5,854 nucleotides of DNA from a candidate division Zixibacteria bacterium RBG_16_43_9 (GCA_001775355.1 MEWM01000149.1:17962-23815); one strand, 5' to 3'; shown: positions 1-4,437, counted from the first letter of the stretch. A program made the numbers and translations. The notes: generated by a model from the sequence alone, not told the origin.

Positions 1-1119
1 TCCCATAAACATCATTACAAAAAGCCCCATCACCCTTCCCCTGAGATGATCAGGAACTATCTCCTGCAATAAGGTATTGCAGGTTGCGATTAAAGAAATC
101 ATCCCCCAGCCCGCTCCTACCAGGAAAATAAGGGATAAAAATAAATTCCCGGAAAAAGAGAAGAAAATCAGGGAAAGGAAGAAGACTATGATCCCGGCTC
201 GCATATATTTTAATTTCTCCTCGGTTTTCCTGGAGGCTAAACCCAAGCCAGCAGTTATTGCACCAATGCCGACTGCGGACATAAGAAATCCCAGACCGGA
301 TGGACCTGCTTTCAATATGTTCCGGGCAAAGACCGGCATCAGGACTGCATAGGAAAAACCGAAGATGCTCATGGTTGAGGCCATCAGAATCAAAGCCATC
401 GCCCTTTTATTACCGGTTACATAGGACACCCCTTCTTTGAAACTGGCAAAAAAGGAGTTATTCTTAGCGGCAAAAACTAAATCTTCCATTTTCATGAGAT
501 AAAGCCCAGCGATCACTGCAATGAAACTCACGCCGTTTAAGAAAAAACATCCTGCCTCTCCCACCAGGCTAATCAAAATCCCGGCTACTGCTGGTCCTAA
601 TATTCTGGCACTGTTAAATATGAAGGAATTTAAAGCGATGGCATTCAAGAGGTCTTCTTTCCCAACCATTTCTTTGACAAAAGCCTGCCTGGTCGTTGCA
701 TCAAAGGCATTAACCAGACCCAGGCACAAAGCTAAGACCATAACATGCCAGACCCTCACCAGTCCAGTAAAAGCCAGAAAAGATAGGATAAAGGCTAAAA
801 CCATTGAGCTTGATTGGGTGAAGATGAGGAACTTCCTTTTCTTGATCCGGTCAGCCAGCACTCCGGCTGGAAGGGAGAGAAAAAAAACCGGCAAGCCGGC
901 AAAAGCGCTGACCACTCCTAAGAGAAATGGAGAATTGGAAAGTCTCAGTACCATCCATCCTTGAGCCACACTCTGCATCCAGGTCCCGATCAGGGAGATC
1001 ATCTGCCCGAACCAGAAAAGCCGGTAATTGCGGTGCCTCAACGAGCGAAATGTCTCCCAAAATCTCCCCTGCCTTTGGATTGTAGGAATTTGTTCTGAAT
1101 TTTTCTGAGTCTCTAACAT
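1..1119 (-). CDS. MFS transporter, MFS_3 (EntS-like) family, partial (3' end beyond window)
   Basis: The minus-strand frame is open for 373 codons and runs off the left edge. It begins at an ATG preceded two codons upstream by an in-frame TGA, which fixes the start; no clear Shine-Dalgarno is visible. The protein has a hydrophilic N-terminus (1-33), ten full hydrophobic segments (about 35-57, 65-88, 97-120, 122-143, 165-187, 190-209, 240-263, 274-295, 308-322, 325-346) and the start of an eleventh. Family marks are FRSLRHRNYRLFW (24-36), GTWMQSVAQGWMV (45-57), the loop 2-3 motif A GVLADRIKKRK (86-96), NSARILGPAVAG (169-180) and VPDHLRGRVMGL (355-366). These fit the MFS_3 group of proton-driven exporters of the inner membrane (EntS and many drug/macrolide-efflux annotations). 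The substrate cannot be told. About 40-70 residues are missing. It lies beyond the terminator of the ribosomal operon and has its own candidate promoter, so it is probably a separate unit. Confidence 0.9.
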   Translation of the reverse strand, partial: MLETQKNSEQIPTIQRQGRFWETFRSLRHRNYRLFWFGQMISLIGTWMQSVAQGWMVLRLSNSPFLLGVVSAFAGLPVFFLSLPAGVLADRIKKRKFLIFTQSSSMVLAFILSFLAFTGLVRVWHVMVLALCLGLVNAFDATTRQAFVKEMVGKEDLLNAIALNSFIFNSARILGPAVAGILISLVGEAGCFFLNGVSFIAVIAGLYLMKMEDLVFAAKNNSFFASFKEGVSYVTGNKRAMALILMASTMSIFGFSYAVLMPVFARNILKAGPSGLGFLMSAVGIGAITAGLGLASRKTEEKLKYMRAGIIVFFLSLIFFSFSGNLFLSLIFLVGAGWGMISLIATCNTLLQEIVPDHLRGRVMGLFVMMFMG

Positions 1120-1138
1120 TTGTCAAAAGGTATGGAGT

Positions 1139-1156
1139 ATAAACCTTTAGGTTTAT
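1139..1156. repeat. Small perfect hairpin (A) near the transporter start
   Basis: ATAAACCT (1139-1146) and AGGTTTAT (1149-1156) are exact complements around a 2-nt centre. It lies 20 bp upstream of the transporter start codon, so it would fold in the transporter leader RNA close to the initiation region. It has no GTAG foot of its own but directly abuts the tagged hairpin at 1160-1184. Confidence 0.7.
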
Positions 1157-1159
1157 CTG

Positions 1160-1184
1160 GTAGAACAGACATTCCTGTCTGTTC
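1160..1184 (+). repeat. REP-like hairpin B (GTAG foot)
   Basis: GTAG (1160-1163) runs into an 8-bp perfect stem GAACAGAC (1163-1170)/GTCTGTTC (1177-1184) with loop ATTCCT. It is a near copy, in opposite orientation, of the element at 1270-1294, which keeps the core GACATTCTTGTCTG with small changes. Confidence 0.75.
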
Positions 1185-1195
1185 GTAACGCTTTT

Positions 1196-1266
1196 CGTAG
1201 CGAGATCTCGCCTTTGGCGGAGTCGCATTGCGAGGCTAATCCCGCCCAACGGCGGGACGCGCTACG
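1196..1266. repeat. 71-bp composite palindromic element (C) bounded by CGTAGCG/CGCTACG
   Basis: Terminal inverted repeats CGTAGCG (1196-1202) and CGCTACG (1260-1266) enclose further palindromes: GCGAGATCTCGC (1200-1211), CGCC-TTT-GGCG (1209-1219), TCGC-ATT-GCGA (1223-1233) and TCCCGCC-CAAC-GGCGGGA (1240-1257). Both ends carry the GTAG tetranucleotide facing inward. This resembles a BIME or small MITE. It sits in the leader of the transporter gene, between hairpins B and D. Confidence 0.75.
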
Positions 1267-1269
1267 ATT

Positions 1270-1294
1270 GTTCAGACAAGAATGTCCGACCTAC
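1270..1294 (-). repeat. REP-like hairpin D (GTAG foot, minus orientation)
   Basis: CTAC at 1291-1294 is GTAG on the minus strand. It is followed by a 9-position stem (1283-1291 against 1270-1278) with one mismatch and one G-U wobble, and a 4-nt loop. The sequence belongs to the same family as B, inverted, so B, C and D form a symmetric block like a bacterial interspersed mosaic element. Confidence 0.65.
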
Positions 1295-1297
1295 CAA

Positions 1298-1316
1298 AAA
1301 ACCTGCTTCAGGTTTT
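1298..1316 (-). repeat. Hairpin at the predicted 5' end of the transporter mRNA
   Basis: AAAACCTG (1298-1305) pairs with CAGGTTTT (1309-1316) around a 3-nt loop. On the minus strand the stem ends in a run of six T. The predicted transcription start (about 1315) coincides with its first arm, so it would form the extreme 5' hairpin of the message. That could stabilise the RNA; it is too close to the start to act as an ordinary terminator for this promoter, but could stop transcripts arriving from upstream. Confidence 0.5.
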
Positions 1317-1321
1317 GCTAA

Positions 1322-1350
1322 ATAATACGGCAAATCCAAAGGGTTGTAAA
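1322..1350 (-). promoter_or_regulatory. Candidate sigma70 promoter for the MFS transporter
   Basis: On the minus strand TTTACA (1350-1345; one change from TTGACA) is followed by a 17-bp spacer and TATTAT (1327-1322; one change from TATAAT). This is the best promoter match in the region between the operon terminator and the transporter. It would give a leader of about 195 nt containing hairpins A-D. Confidence 0.6.
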
Positions 1351-1380
1351 GATATTTTTGGGATAGAAAATTTATTGAAG

Positions 1381-1404
1381 GTAGAACAGGTATCCCCGCC
1401 TGTT
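1381..1404 (+). repeat. REP-like hairpin E (GTAG foot)
   Basis: GTAG (1381-1384) is followed directly by AACAGG (1385-1390) and CCTGTT (1399-1404), an exact 6-bp stem with an 8-nt loop. The opening GGTAGAACAG is shared with hairpin B, after which the stems diverge. Confidence 0.65.
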
Positions 1405-1405
1405 T

Positions 1406-1443
1406 GGGTGGACCACCCTCAAACCAGTTTGAGGGTGCCACCC
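1406..1443. repeat. Two-stage hairpin F
   Basis: An outer 6-bp stem GGGTGG (1406-1411)/CCACCC (1438-1443) encloses a 10-bp perfect inner stem CACCCTCAAA (1414-1423)/TTTGAGGGTG (1428-1437) with a 4-nt loop. It begins one base after hairpin E and has no GTAG foot of its own, so E and F may be one unit. Confidence 0.7.
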
Positions 1444-1456
1444 ATTGTTGATTTTC

Positions 1457-1490
1457 GTAGCGCGACCCTTTTAGAGTCGCTGTTTTTTTT
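1457..1490 (+). repeat. REP-like hairpin G (GTAG foot) followed by a T-run
   Basis: GTAG (1457-1460) precedes stem GCGAC (1462-1466)/GTCGC (1476-1480), followed by eight T at 1483-1490. Hairpin plus T-run resembles a plus-strand intrinsic terminator, but the stem is only 5 bp and no plus-strand gene lies upstream, so I read it as a repeat. Confidence 0.55.
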
Positions 1491-1513
1491 GTAGCGGAAA
1501 CCTTCAGGTTTCC
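1491..1513 (+). repeat. REP-like hairpin H (GTAG foot)
   Basis: GTAG (1491-1494) plus one base leads into an exact 8-bp stem GGAAACCT (1496-1503)/AGGTTTCC (1506-1513) with a 2-nt centre. It shares the GTAGCG opening with G and C, but its stem is unrelated to theirs. Confidence 0.7.
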
Positions 1514-1535
1514 ATTTTATCTTAAATAAAAAACT

Positions 1536-1574
1536 GGAAGGCTGAAGTCTCAAGACCTTGAGGCCTTCCCCTAC
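1536..1574 (-). repeat. REP-like two-stage hairpin I (GTAG foot, minus orientation)
   Basis: CTAC at 1571-1574 (GTAG on the minus strand) flanks an outer 7-bp stem GGAAGGC (1536-1542)/GCCTTCC (1563-1569). Inside it is CTCAAG (1549-1554)/CTTGAG (1557-1562). Its GTAG begins exactly where the T-run of the rplS terminator ends. Confidence 0.65.
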
Positions 1575-1606
1575 AAAAAAAACGTCCTGACATGAGTCAG
1601 GACGTT
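1575..1606 (-). terminator. Rho-independent terminator of the ffh-rplS operon
   Basis: On the minus strand an 11-bp perfect G/C-containing stem (1606-1596 with 1591-1581) with a 4-nt loop runs into eight T (1582-1575). It starts about 79 bp after the rplS stop codon and is the strongest terminator in the window. It marks the end of the ribosomal-protein operon and separates it from the transporter. Confidence 0.9.
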
Positions 1607-1626
1607 ACATAAAATTGCATTATGGA

Positions 1627-1648
1627 GCGCAAGAGCTTGCTCTTGCGC
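1627..1648. repeat. Perfect 10-bp hairpin J downstream of rplS
   Basis: GCGCAAGAGC (1627-1636) and GCTCTTGCGC (1639-1648) are exact complements with two bases between. It lies between the rplS stop and the terminator, has no T-run on the minus strand, and could act as a 3' stabilising structure of the operon mRNA. No GTAG foot. Confidence 0.7.
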
Positions 1649-1656
1649 ATTACGCC

Positions 1657-1677
1657 GAGATTTGAAACCTCTGCTAC
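1657..1677 (-). repeat. REP-like hairpin N (GTAG foot, minus orientation)
   Basis: CTAC at 1674-1677 (minus-strand GTAG), two bases, then AAACCTC (1665-1671) facing GAGATTT (1657-1663) across one base. In the minus-strand RNA this is a 7-bp stem with one G-U pair. It lies 8 bp after the rplS stop codon. Confidence 0.5.
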
Positions 1678-1684
1678 GCGAGAT

Positions 1685-2062
1685 CTATTCTTTATTCTCT
1701 CCTCCTTCTTTCCCTTCTTCTTTCTCCATCTCCTCTATTTTAGCCGCTTTTCCTCTCATCTTGCGCAGGTAGAAGAGCTTTGCCCTTTTTACTTTTCCTT
1801 CTTTGATGACCTCTATATTGGCAAGAAAAGGTGAGTGCATCGGAAATACCCTTTCCACTCCCACCCCGCTGGAGAGCTTGCGCACGGTGAAAGTTTGGGA
1901 AACTCCTTTTCCTCTTTTCTGGATCACTGCCCCTTCAAAGATCTGAATCCTCTCTTTGTCGCCTTCCTTGATCCGGACATGCACTTTTACCGTATCCCCG
2001 GGCTTGAAATCTACTTTTTTCTCTTTCAGATATTTCCCTTCAACTGCTGATACCAGATCCAT
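1685..2062 (-). CDS. rplS: 50S ribosomal protein bL19
   Basis: This 125-residue protein is bL19, which sits at the 30S-50S interface near the subunit bridges. Diagnostic stretches are [20 protein letters not shown] (19-38), [15 protein letters not shown] (39-53), [20 protein letters not shown] (57-76) and [19 protein letters not shown] (91-109). The core fills the usual length of about 110-115 residues; the last 16 residues form a Glu/Lys/Gly tail. The ATG start has a strong AAAGGAGG site 6 bp upstream. It is the last gene of the operon, in its usual place after trmD, and is followed by a strong terminator. The rnhB gene that often follows rplS is absent here. A hairpin-bearing gap of 186 bp separates it from trmD, and no good promoter is visible in that gap. 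Confidence 0.98.
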   Translation of the reverse strand: MDLVSAVEGKYLKEKKVDFKPGDTVKVHVRIKEGDKERIQIFEGAVIQKRGKGVSQTFTVRKLSSGVGVERVFPMHSPFLANIEVIKEGKVKRAKLFYLRKMRGKAAKIEEMEKEEGKEGGENKE

Positions 2063-2112
2063 TTTTCTCCTCCTTTAGTTCCTGTATTTGACCGATTTAT
2101 TGGACATCTTTT

Positions 2113-2136
2113 TTGCTCGATGAATCGAGCAACTAC
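2113..2136 (-). repeat. REP-like hairpin K (GTAG foot, minus orientation)
   Basis: CTAC at 2133-2136 (minus-strand GTAG) directly abuts a perfect 9-bp stem TTGCTCGAT (2113-2121)/ATCGAGCAA (2124-2132) with a 2-nt centre. It lies 50 bp upstream of rplS, in the trmD-rplS gap. The minus strand continues with A, not T, so it is not a terminator of that strand. Confidence 0.7.
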
Positions 2137-2147
2137 ATTATTTCTTC

Positions 2148-2170
2148 GCAGGGCTGGGAGCCCTGCCTAC
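2148..2170 (-). repeat. REP-like hairpin L (GTAG foot, minus orientation)
   Basis: CTAC at 2167-2170 abuts a perfect 8-bp stem GCAGGGCT (2148-2155)/AGCCCTGC (2159-2166) with a 3-nt loop. It forms a pair with hairpin M: their GTAG feet face each other 24 bp apart and both loops are C-triplets read from the GTAG side. Confidence 0.75.
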
Positions 2171-2194
2171 GCGAGAAAATGATGTCCATCCCTC

Positions 2195-2218
2195 GTAGGT
2201 CGGGCACCCTGCCTGACC
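2195..2218 (+). repeat. REP-like hairpin M (GTAG foot)
   Basis: CGTAG (2194-2198) leads into a 9-bp stem GGTCGGGCA (2198-2206)/TGCCTGACC (2210-2218) with one G-U wobble and loop CCC. It is the inverted partner of L and lies 31 bp downstream of the trmD stop codon. Confidence 0.75.
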
Positions 2219-2248
2219 ATAGCCATTGTTGCGTTTATATTACGATAA

Positions 2249-2998
2249 TTATCTCTCCTTTTCTATCTCCGAAAGTAGTTTTTTATCCTCAGGGCTGAGT
2301 TCAATATTTTTTAGAAGCTCAGGTCTTTGCCCCAGCGTTTTCTTTAAAGCCTCTTTTCTTCTCCACAACCTTATCTTCTTGTGATTCCCGGATAAGAGCA
2401 CCTCTGGCACTTTTAGACCTTTAAACTCTGCAGGCTTGGTATATTCCGGGTAACCCAAGAGACCTTCGTAAAAAGAGTCAGTTTCGGCTGACTGAAAATT
2501 CCCGATGAATCCTGGTATTAAGCGAATGACGCTATCCATAATCACCAGAGCTGGAAGTTCGCCTCCAGTCAGGACATAATCTCCAATCGAAAGCTCTTCT
2601 ATATCATATAATAATTTTATCCTCTCATCTACTCCTTTATAGTGCCCGCAGATTATTACCAGACACTCTTTTTTGGAAAGCTCTTTAGCTTTTTCCTGGT
2701 CAAACCTTTTACCTTGAGCTGAAGTCAGAATTATGGAATATTTGTCTCTATTCTCCGCAGATGGAGTTTCAGACAGGATCGAATCTAAGGCCGCAGATAA
2801 AGACTCTACCATCATTACCATCCCGGCTCCGCCTCCAAAAGGAGTATCATCCACGCTTCTGTGCTTATCCTTCGCAAAATCCCTGATATCAGTAACTTTT
2901 ATGTCTATTAACTTACTTTCCTGTGCTTTTTTCACCAGCCCTTCGTTTAAAGGGCTTGAGAAAAAGTTAGGGAAGATGGTTAGAATATCTATTTGCAT
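2249..2998 (-). CDS. trmD: tRNA (guanine37-N1)-methyltransferase TrmD
   Basis: TrmD transfers a methyl group from S-adenosylmethionine to N1 of G37 in tRNAs with G36, preventing +1 frameshifts. It is a cytosolic dimer with a SPOUT trefoil knot. The 249-residue length is typical. Visible motifs: HRSVDDTPFGGGAGMVMMVE (46-65), ICGHYKGVDER (116-126), SIGDYVLTGGELPA (137-150, knot and cofactor site), and YPEYTKPAEFKGLKVPEVLL (183-202), followed by SGNHKKI. By alignment from memory with the E. coli enzyme, the catalytic Asp169 is D174 and Arg154 is R159, both present. E. coli GLLD reads GLLG here, a position that varies in the family. The ATG start matches the usual N-terminus (ILTIFPNFF), but no Shine-Dalgarno lies at normal spacing; an AGGAG ends 13 bp away. 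It lies 249 bp after rimM, with repeats between. Confidence 0.98.
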   Translation of the reverse strand: MQIDILTIFPNFFSSPLNEGLVKKAQESKLIDIKVTDIRDFAKDKHRSVDDTPFGGGAGMVMMVESLSAALDSILSETPSAENRDKYSIILTSAQGKRFDQEKAKELSKKECLVIICGHYKGVDERIKLLYDIEELSIGDYVLTGGELPALVIMDSVIRLIPGFIGNFQSAETDSFYEGLLGYPEYTKPAEFKGLKVPEVLLSGNHKKIRLWRRKEALKKTLGQRPELLKNIELSPEDKKLLSEIEKER

Positions 2999-3015
2999 AA
3001 ACCGAATACCACTCC

Positions 3016-3100
3016 TGTCATTCTGAAGGAGTCCGCCTCTGGCGAGACGACTGAAGAATCCTCAGAGATTCTTCGTCCCCTACGGGGACTCAGAATGACA
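3016..3100. mobile_element. 85-bp MITE-like palindromic element between rimM and trmD
   Basis: Perfect 11-bp terminal inverted repeats TGTCATTCTGA (3016-3026) and TCAGAATGACA (3090-3100) enclose GAAGAATC (3053-3060)/GATTCTTC (3067-3074), GTCCCC (3075-3080)/GGGGAC (3084-3089) and an imperfect stem at 3031-3048. It has no coding capacity, and I see no clear target-site duplication. From memory, repeats starting TGTCATTCTGA and containing GAAGAATC recur in many uncultured bacterial genomes. It ends 17 bp before the trmD start codon, so it forms the immediate trmD leader. Confidence 0.75.
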
Positions 3101-3118
3101 TCGGGTCGTTTCCCGTGC

Positions 3119-3142
3119 CGATCGGGTCCCCTGACCCGACCG
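3119..3142 (-). repeat. GC-rich hairpin O in the rimM-trmD gap
   Basis: CGATCGGGTC (3119-3128) pairs with GACCCGACCG (3133-3142) around a 4-nt loop. The single mismatch becomes a G-U pair in the minus-strand RNA. A further TCGGGTC copy at 3101-3107 could pair alternatively with the same 3' arm. No T-run follows, so it is not an obvious terminator. Confidence 0.6.
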
Positions 3143-3169
3143 AAAACTGAACTTCTTTTACCAGGTCAG

Positions 3170-3187
3170 TCCCGCTTAAAAGTGGGA
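3170..3187. repeat. Short hairpin P in the rimM-trmD gap
   Basis: TCCCGCTT (3170-3177) faces AAGTGGGA (3180-3187) with one G-U wobble and a 2-nt centre. A weaker TAAAGC/GCTTTA inverted repeat follows at 3201-3216. No GTAG foot. Nothing else recognisable lies in this gap. Confidence 0.5.
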
Positions 3188-3247
3188 TGGCAAGCACGGA
3201 TAAAGCTAAAGCTTTACAATCCATTTTTTTAGCTTTTTCAAAGAGCT

Positions 3248-3754
3248 TCAGTCTAAAAGACCTTTCATCGGCTCAATCCAGATTTTCTTTTTTTCCCGGT
3301 CGATTTTTTTCACCACTTCCTTTACAAAAGGGATCAAATATTCTTTCTTCCCTTTTCTTACTGAAAGAACCGGGTTTGCCGGGAAAGGGAGAACCTCTTT
3401 GACTTCGCCTATTTTCTTACCATTTAGGCTCAGGACCTGACAGTTGACCAAATCAAAGACGTAATAACACCCTTCTGTTAGAAGAGGAACGTCCTTTTTA
3501 TCGATCTCTAAATATTTTCCTTTGAGCTCTTCTGCTTTTTCTCTGGTATCTATCCCTTCAAGTTGAAGCAGGACTTTCCCCTGGAAAATCCTGCTTCTTT
3601 TTATCCCGTAAGGCTTTTCTTTGGCATCTGAATCAGAGATAAAGACTTTTTCCACCTGGGAATATCTTTTTAAATCCTGGCACAAGGGAGCTATTAAAAG
3701 CTCACCTTTGACTCCCCAGGCTCGGAGGATTTTGCCAATTGCTACTCTCTCCAA
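3248..3754 (-). CDS. rimM: Ribosome maturation factor RimM
   Basis: RimM binds ribosomal protein uS19 in the 30S head and helps late maturation of the small subunit before 16S rRNA processing is complete. The 168 residues form the usual two domains. The N-terminal beta-barrel (about 3-85) has GKILRAWGVKGEL (7-19) and LEGIDTREKAEELKGKYL (65-82). The C-terminal PRC barrel (about 94-167) has YYVFDLVNCQV (97-107), where most homologues read YYxxDLxGxxV, plus GEVKEVLPFPANPVLSV (116-132), YLIPFVKEVVKKID (139-152) and the closing GLLD. The start is TTG, preceded by a weak AAAGAG; its protein start (MERVAIGKILRAWGVKGE) fits the family. It begins 8 bp after the khpA stop, consistent with translational coupling. 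trmD follows after a repeat-filled 249-bp gap. Confidence 0.96.
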   Translation of the reverse strand: MERVAIGKILRAWGVKGELLIAPLCQDLKRYSQVEKVFISDSDAKEKPYGIKRSRIFQGKVLLQLEGIDTREKAEELKGKYLEIDKKDVPLLTEGCYYVFDLVNCQVLSLNGKKIGEVKEVLPFPANPVLSVRKGKKEYLIPFVKEVVKKIDREKKKIWIEPMKGLLD

Positions 3755-3762
3755 AAAACTCT

Positions 3763-3993
3763 TTACTCCAGGATCTCCAGCATTGCCCGTTTCCCCTTCT
3801 TGGCAGAAGCGGCTGAGATCAGGATGCGGATGGCGCCGGCAGTTCTCCCTTTCTTTCCGATGACCTTTCCTAAATCTCCAGGCCCAACCCTCAGCTCGTA
3901 CACGGTTGTCTTTTCCCCTTCCACCTCTGATACGGAAACCTGATCTGGATGATCCACCAGATTCTTCACTATGGTCTCGATGAACTGTTTCAT
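3763..3993 (-). CDS. khpA: KH-domain RNA-binding protein KhpA (YlqC family)
   Basis: This 76-residue protein is a single type II KH domain of the KhpA/YlqC family. The signature LVDHPDQV lies at 12-19, the RNA-contacting GxxG loop is VIGKKGR (44-50), and the helix [24 protein letters not shown] (52-75) follows. In firmicutes KhpA pairs with KhpB (Jag/EloR) as a global RNA-binding chaperone that affects cell elongation; whether a partner exists here cannot be seen. The ATG start has an AAAGGAGG site 6 bp upstream. It sits 20 bp after rpsP and 8 bp before rimM, the standard position of this gene, and is surely cotranscribed with both. Confidence 0.96.
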   Translation of the reverse strand: MKQFIETIVKNLVDHPDQVSVSEVEGEKTTVYELRVGPGDLGKVIGKKGRTAGAIRILISAASAKKGKRAMLEILE

Positions 3994-4013
3994 CTTAAAC
4001 CTCCTTTAAACAG

Positions 4014-4409
4014 TTACTCAGTTTTTGGTTCAGTCCCTTTGGTCTCTTTGGGTTCAGTCTCTTTTGCTCCTTTGCCTTTTCTCTTTTTCTTTCTCCTCCT
4101 CTCTGGAATAGTATTGGAGATTTCCATTCCGCTTACATCTGCCCCTTTTTTCAGGGCTAACCATTTCCCCAGCAGGCCTATCTTTCGGAAAAGAGAGTTG
4201 ACTGTATCTGTGAGCTGAACTCCCTGTTTGAGCCAGTGAAAAACCCTCTCCTCTTTAAGCCTGACCGAGGCTGGTTTGTCTATCGGGTTATATTGTCCGA
4301 TAGCTTCGATAAATCTGCCATCCCTGGGAGTACGAGAATCCGCCACCACGATTCGATAATAGGGCCTTTTCTTGGCCCCCATCCTCCTCAGTCTCATCTT
4401 GACTGCCAA
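4014..4409 (-). CDS. rpsP: 30S ribosomal protein bS16
   Basis: bS16 is a small-subunit protein of the 5' and central 16S rRNA domains, needed for 30S assembly. The N-terminus [20 protein letters not shown] and [20 protein letters not shown] (21-40) are diagnostic; NPIDKP (41-46) and a conserved helix region to about residue 88 follow. I place the start at the TTG at 4409: it restores the canonical MAVK beginning and lies 5 bp after a GGAGG. The GTG two codons upstream (4415) is open in frame but overlaps that ribosome-binding site. With 131 residues the protein is well beyond the common 80-90. The excess is a basic [11 protein letters not shown] stretch (104-114) and a TEPKET/TEPKTE-repeating acidic-basic tail to 131, likely disordered. 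It follows ffh by 28 bp. Confidence 0.97.
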   Translation of the reverse strand: MAVKMRLRRMGAKKRPYYRIVVADSRTPRDGRFIEAIGQYNPIDKPASVRLKEERVFHWLKQGVQLTDTVNSLFRKIGLLGKWLALKKGADVSGMEISNTIPERRRKKKRKGKGAKETEPKETKGTEPKTE

Positions 4410-4412
4410 ATT

Positions 4413-4420
4413 CACCTCCT
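4413..4420 (-). promoter_or_regulatory. Ribosome binding site that decides the rpsP start
   Basis: AGGAGGTG on the minus strand (4420-4413) lies 5 bp (counted from GGAGG) before the TTG at 4409. A GTG start at 4415 would fall inside this site and leave no room for the ribosome, so TTG is preferred. Confidence 0.75.
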
Positions 4421-4437
4421 TCCTTACCGTTATAGAA

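Larger units (their letters stand above)
1120..1684. repeat. Gene-free intergenic region filled with REP-like hairpins
   Basis: This 565-bp space between rplS and the transporter gene holds no convincing coding sequence, tRNA or CRISPR. It contains at least twelve short inverted repeats, listed separately. Most have GTAG (or CTAC on the other side) at the hairpin foot. It also contains the rplS operon terminator (1575-1606) and a sigma70-like promoter for the transporter (1322-1350). The short open frames here run through the palindromes and have no family resemblance. Confidence 0.8.

Noticed and set aside
521..964. Plus-strand 147-codon open frame opposite the transporter
   Set aside because: It is the antisense of the well-supported MFS gene and has no protein-family features.
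851..1249. Minus-strand open frame overlapping the transporter start
   Set aside because: It is in another frame of the MFS gene, runs through the palindromic repeats, and its translation is Arg/Ser-rich without family resemblance; the transporter frame has clear motifs.
1457..1490. Plus-strand intrinsic terminator
   Set aside because: The stem is only 5 bp and no plus-strand transcription unit lies upstream; it fits the GTAG hairpin series better.
1282..1494. Plus-strand 70-codon open frame in the intergenic region
   Set aside because: It crosses three hairpins and ends in a poly-T run; no ribosome site, no recognisable domain.
1120..1684. CRISPR array, because of many repeated palindromes
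   Set aside because: The repeats differ in sequence and length, spacing is irregular, orientation alternates and only a short foot is shared; no direct repeat-spacer periodicity.
2113..2298. Plus-strand open frame over the rplS-trmD gap and the trmD 3' end
   Set aside because: It consists of REP-like hairpins and trmD antisense; no ribosome binding site.
2249..2998. Inactive TrmD because GLLD reads GLLG
   Set aside because: The catalytic Asp of the TDSF motif (D174) and the Arg of DSVIR (R159) are intact, and the GLLD last position varies among functional family members.
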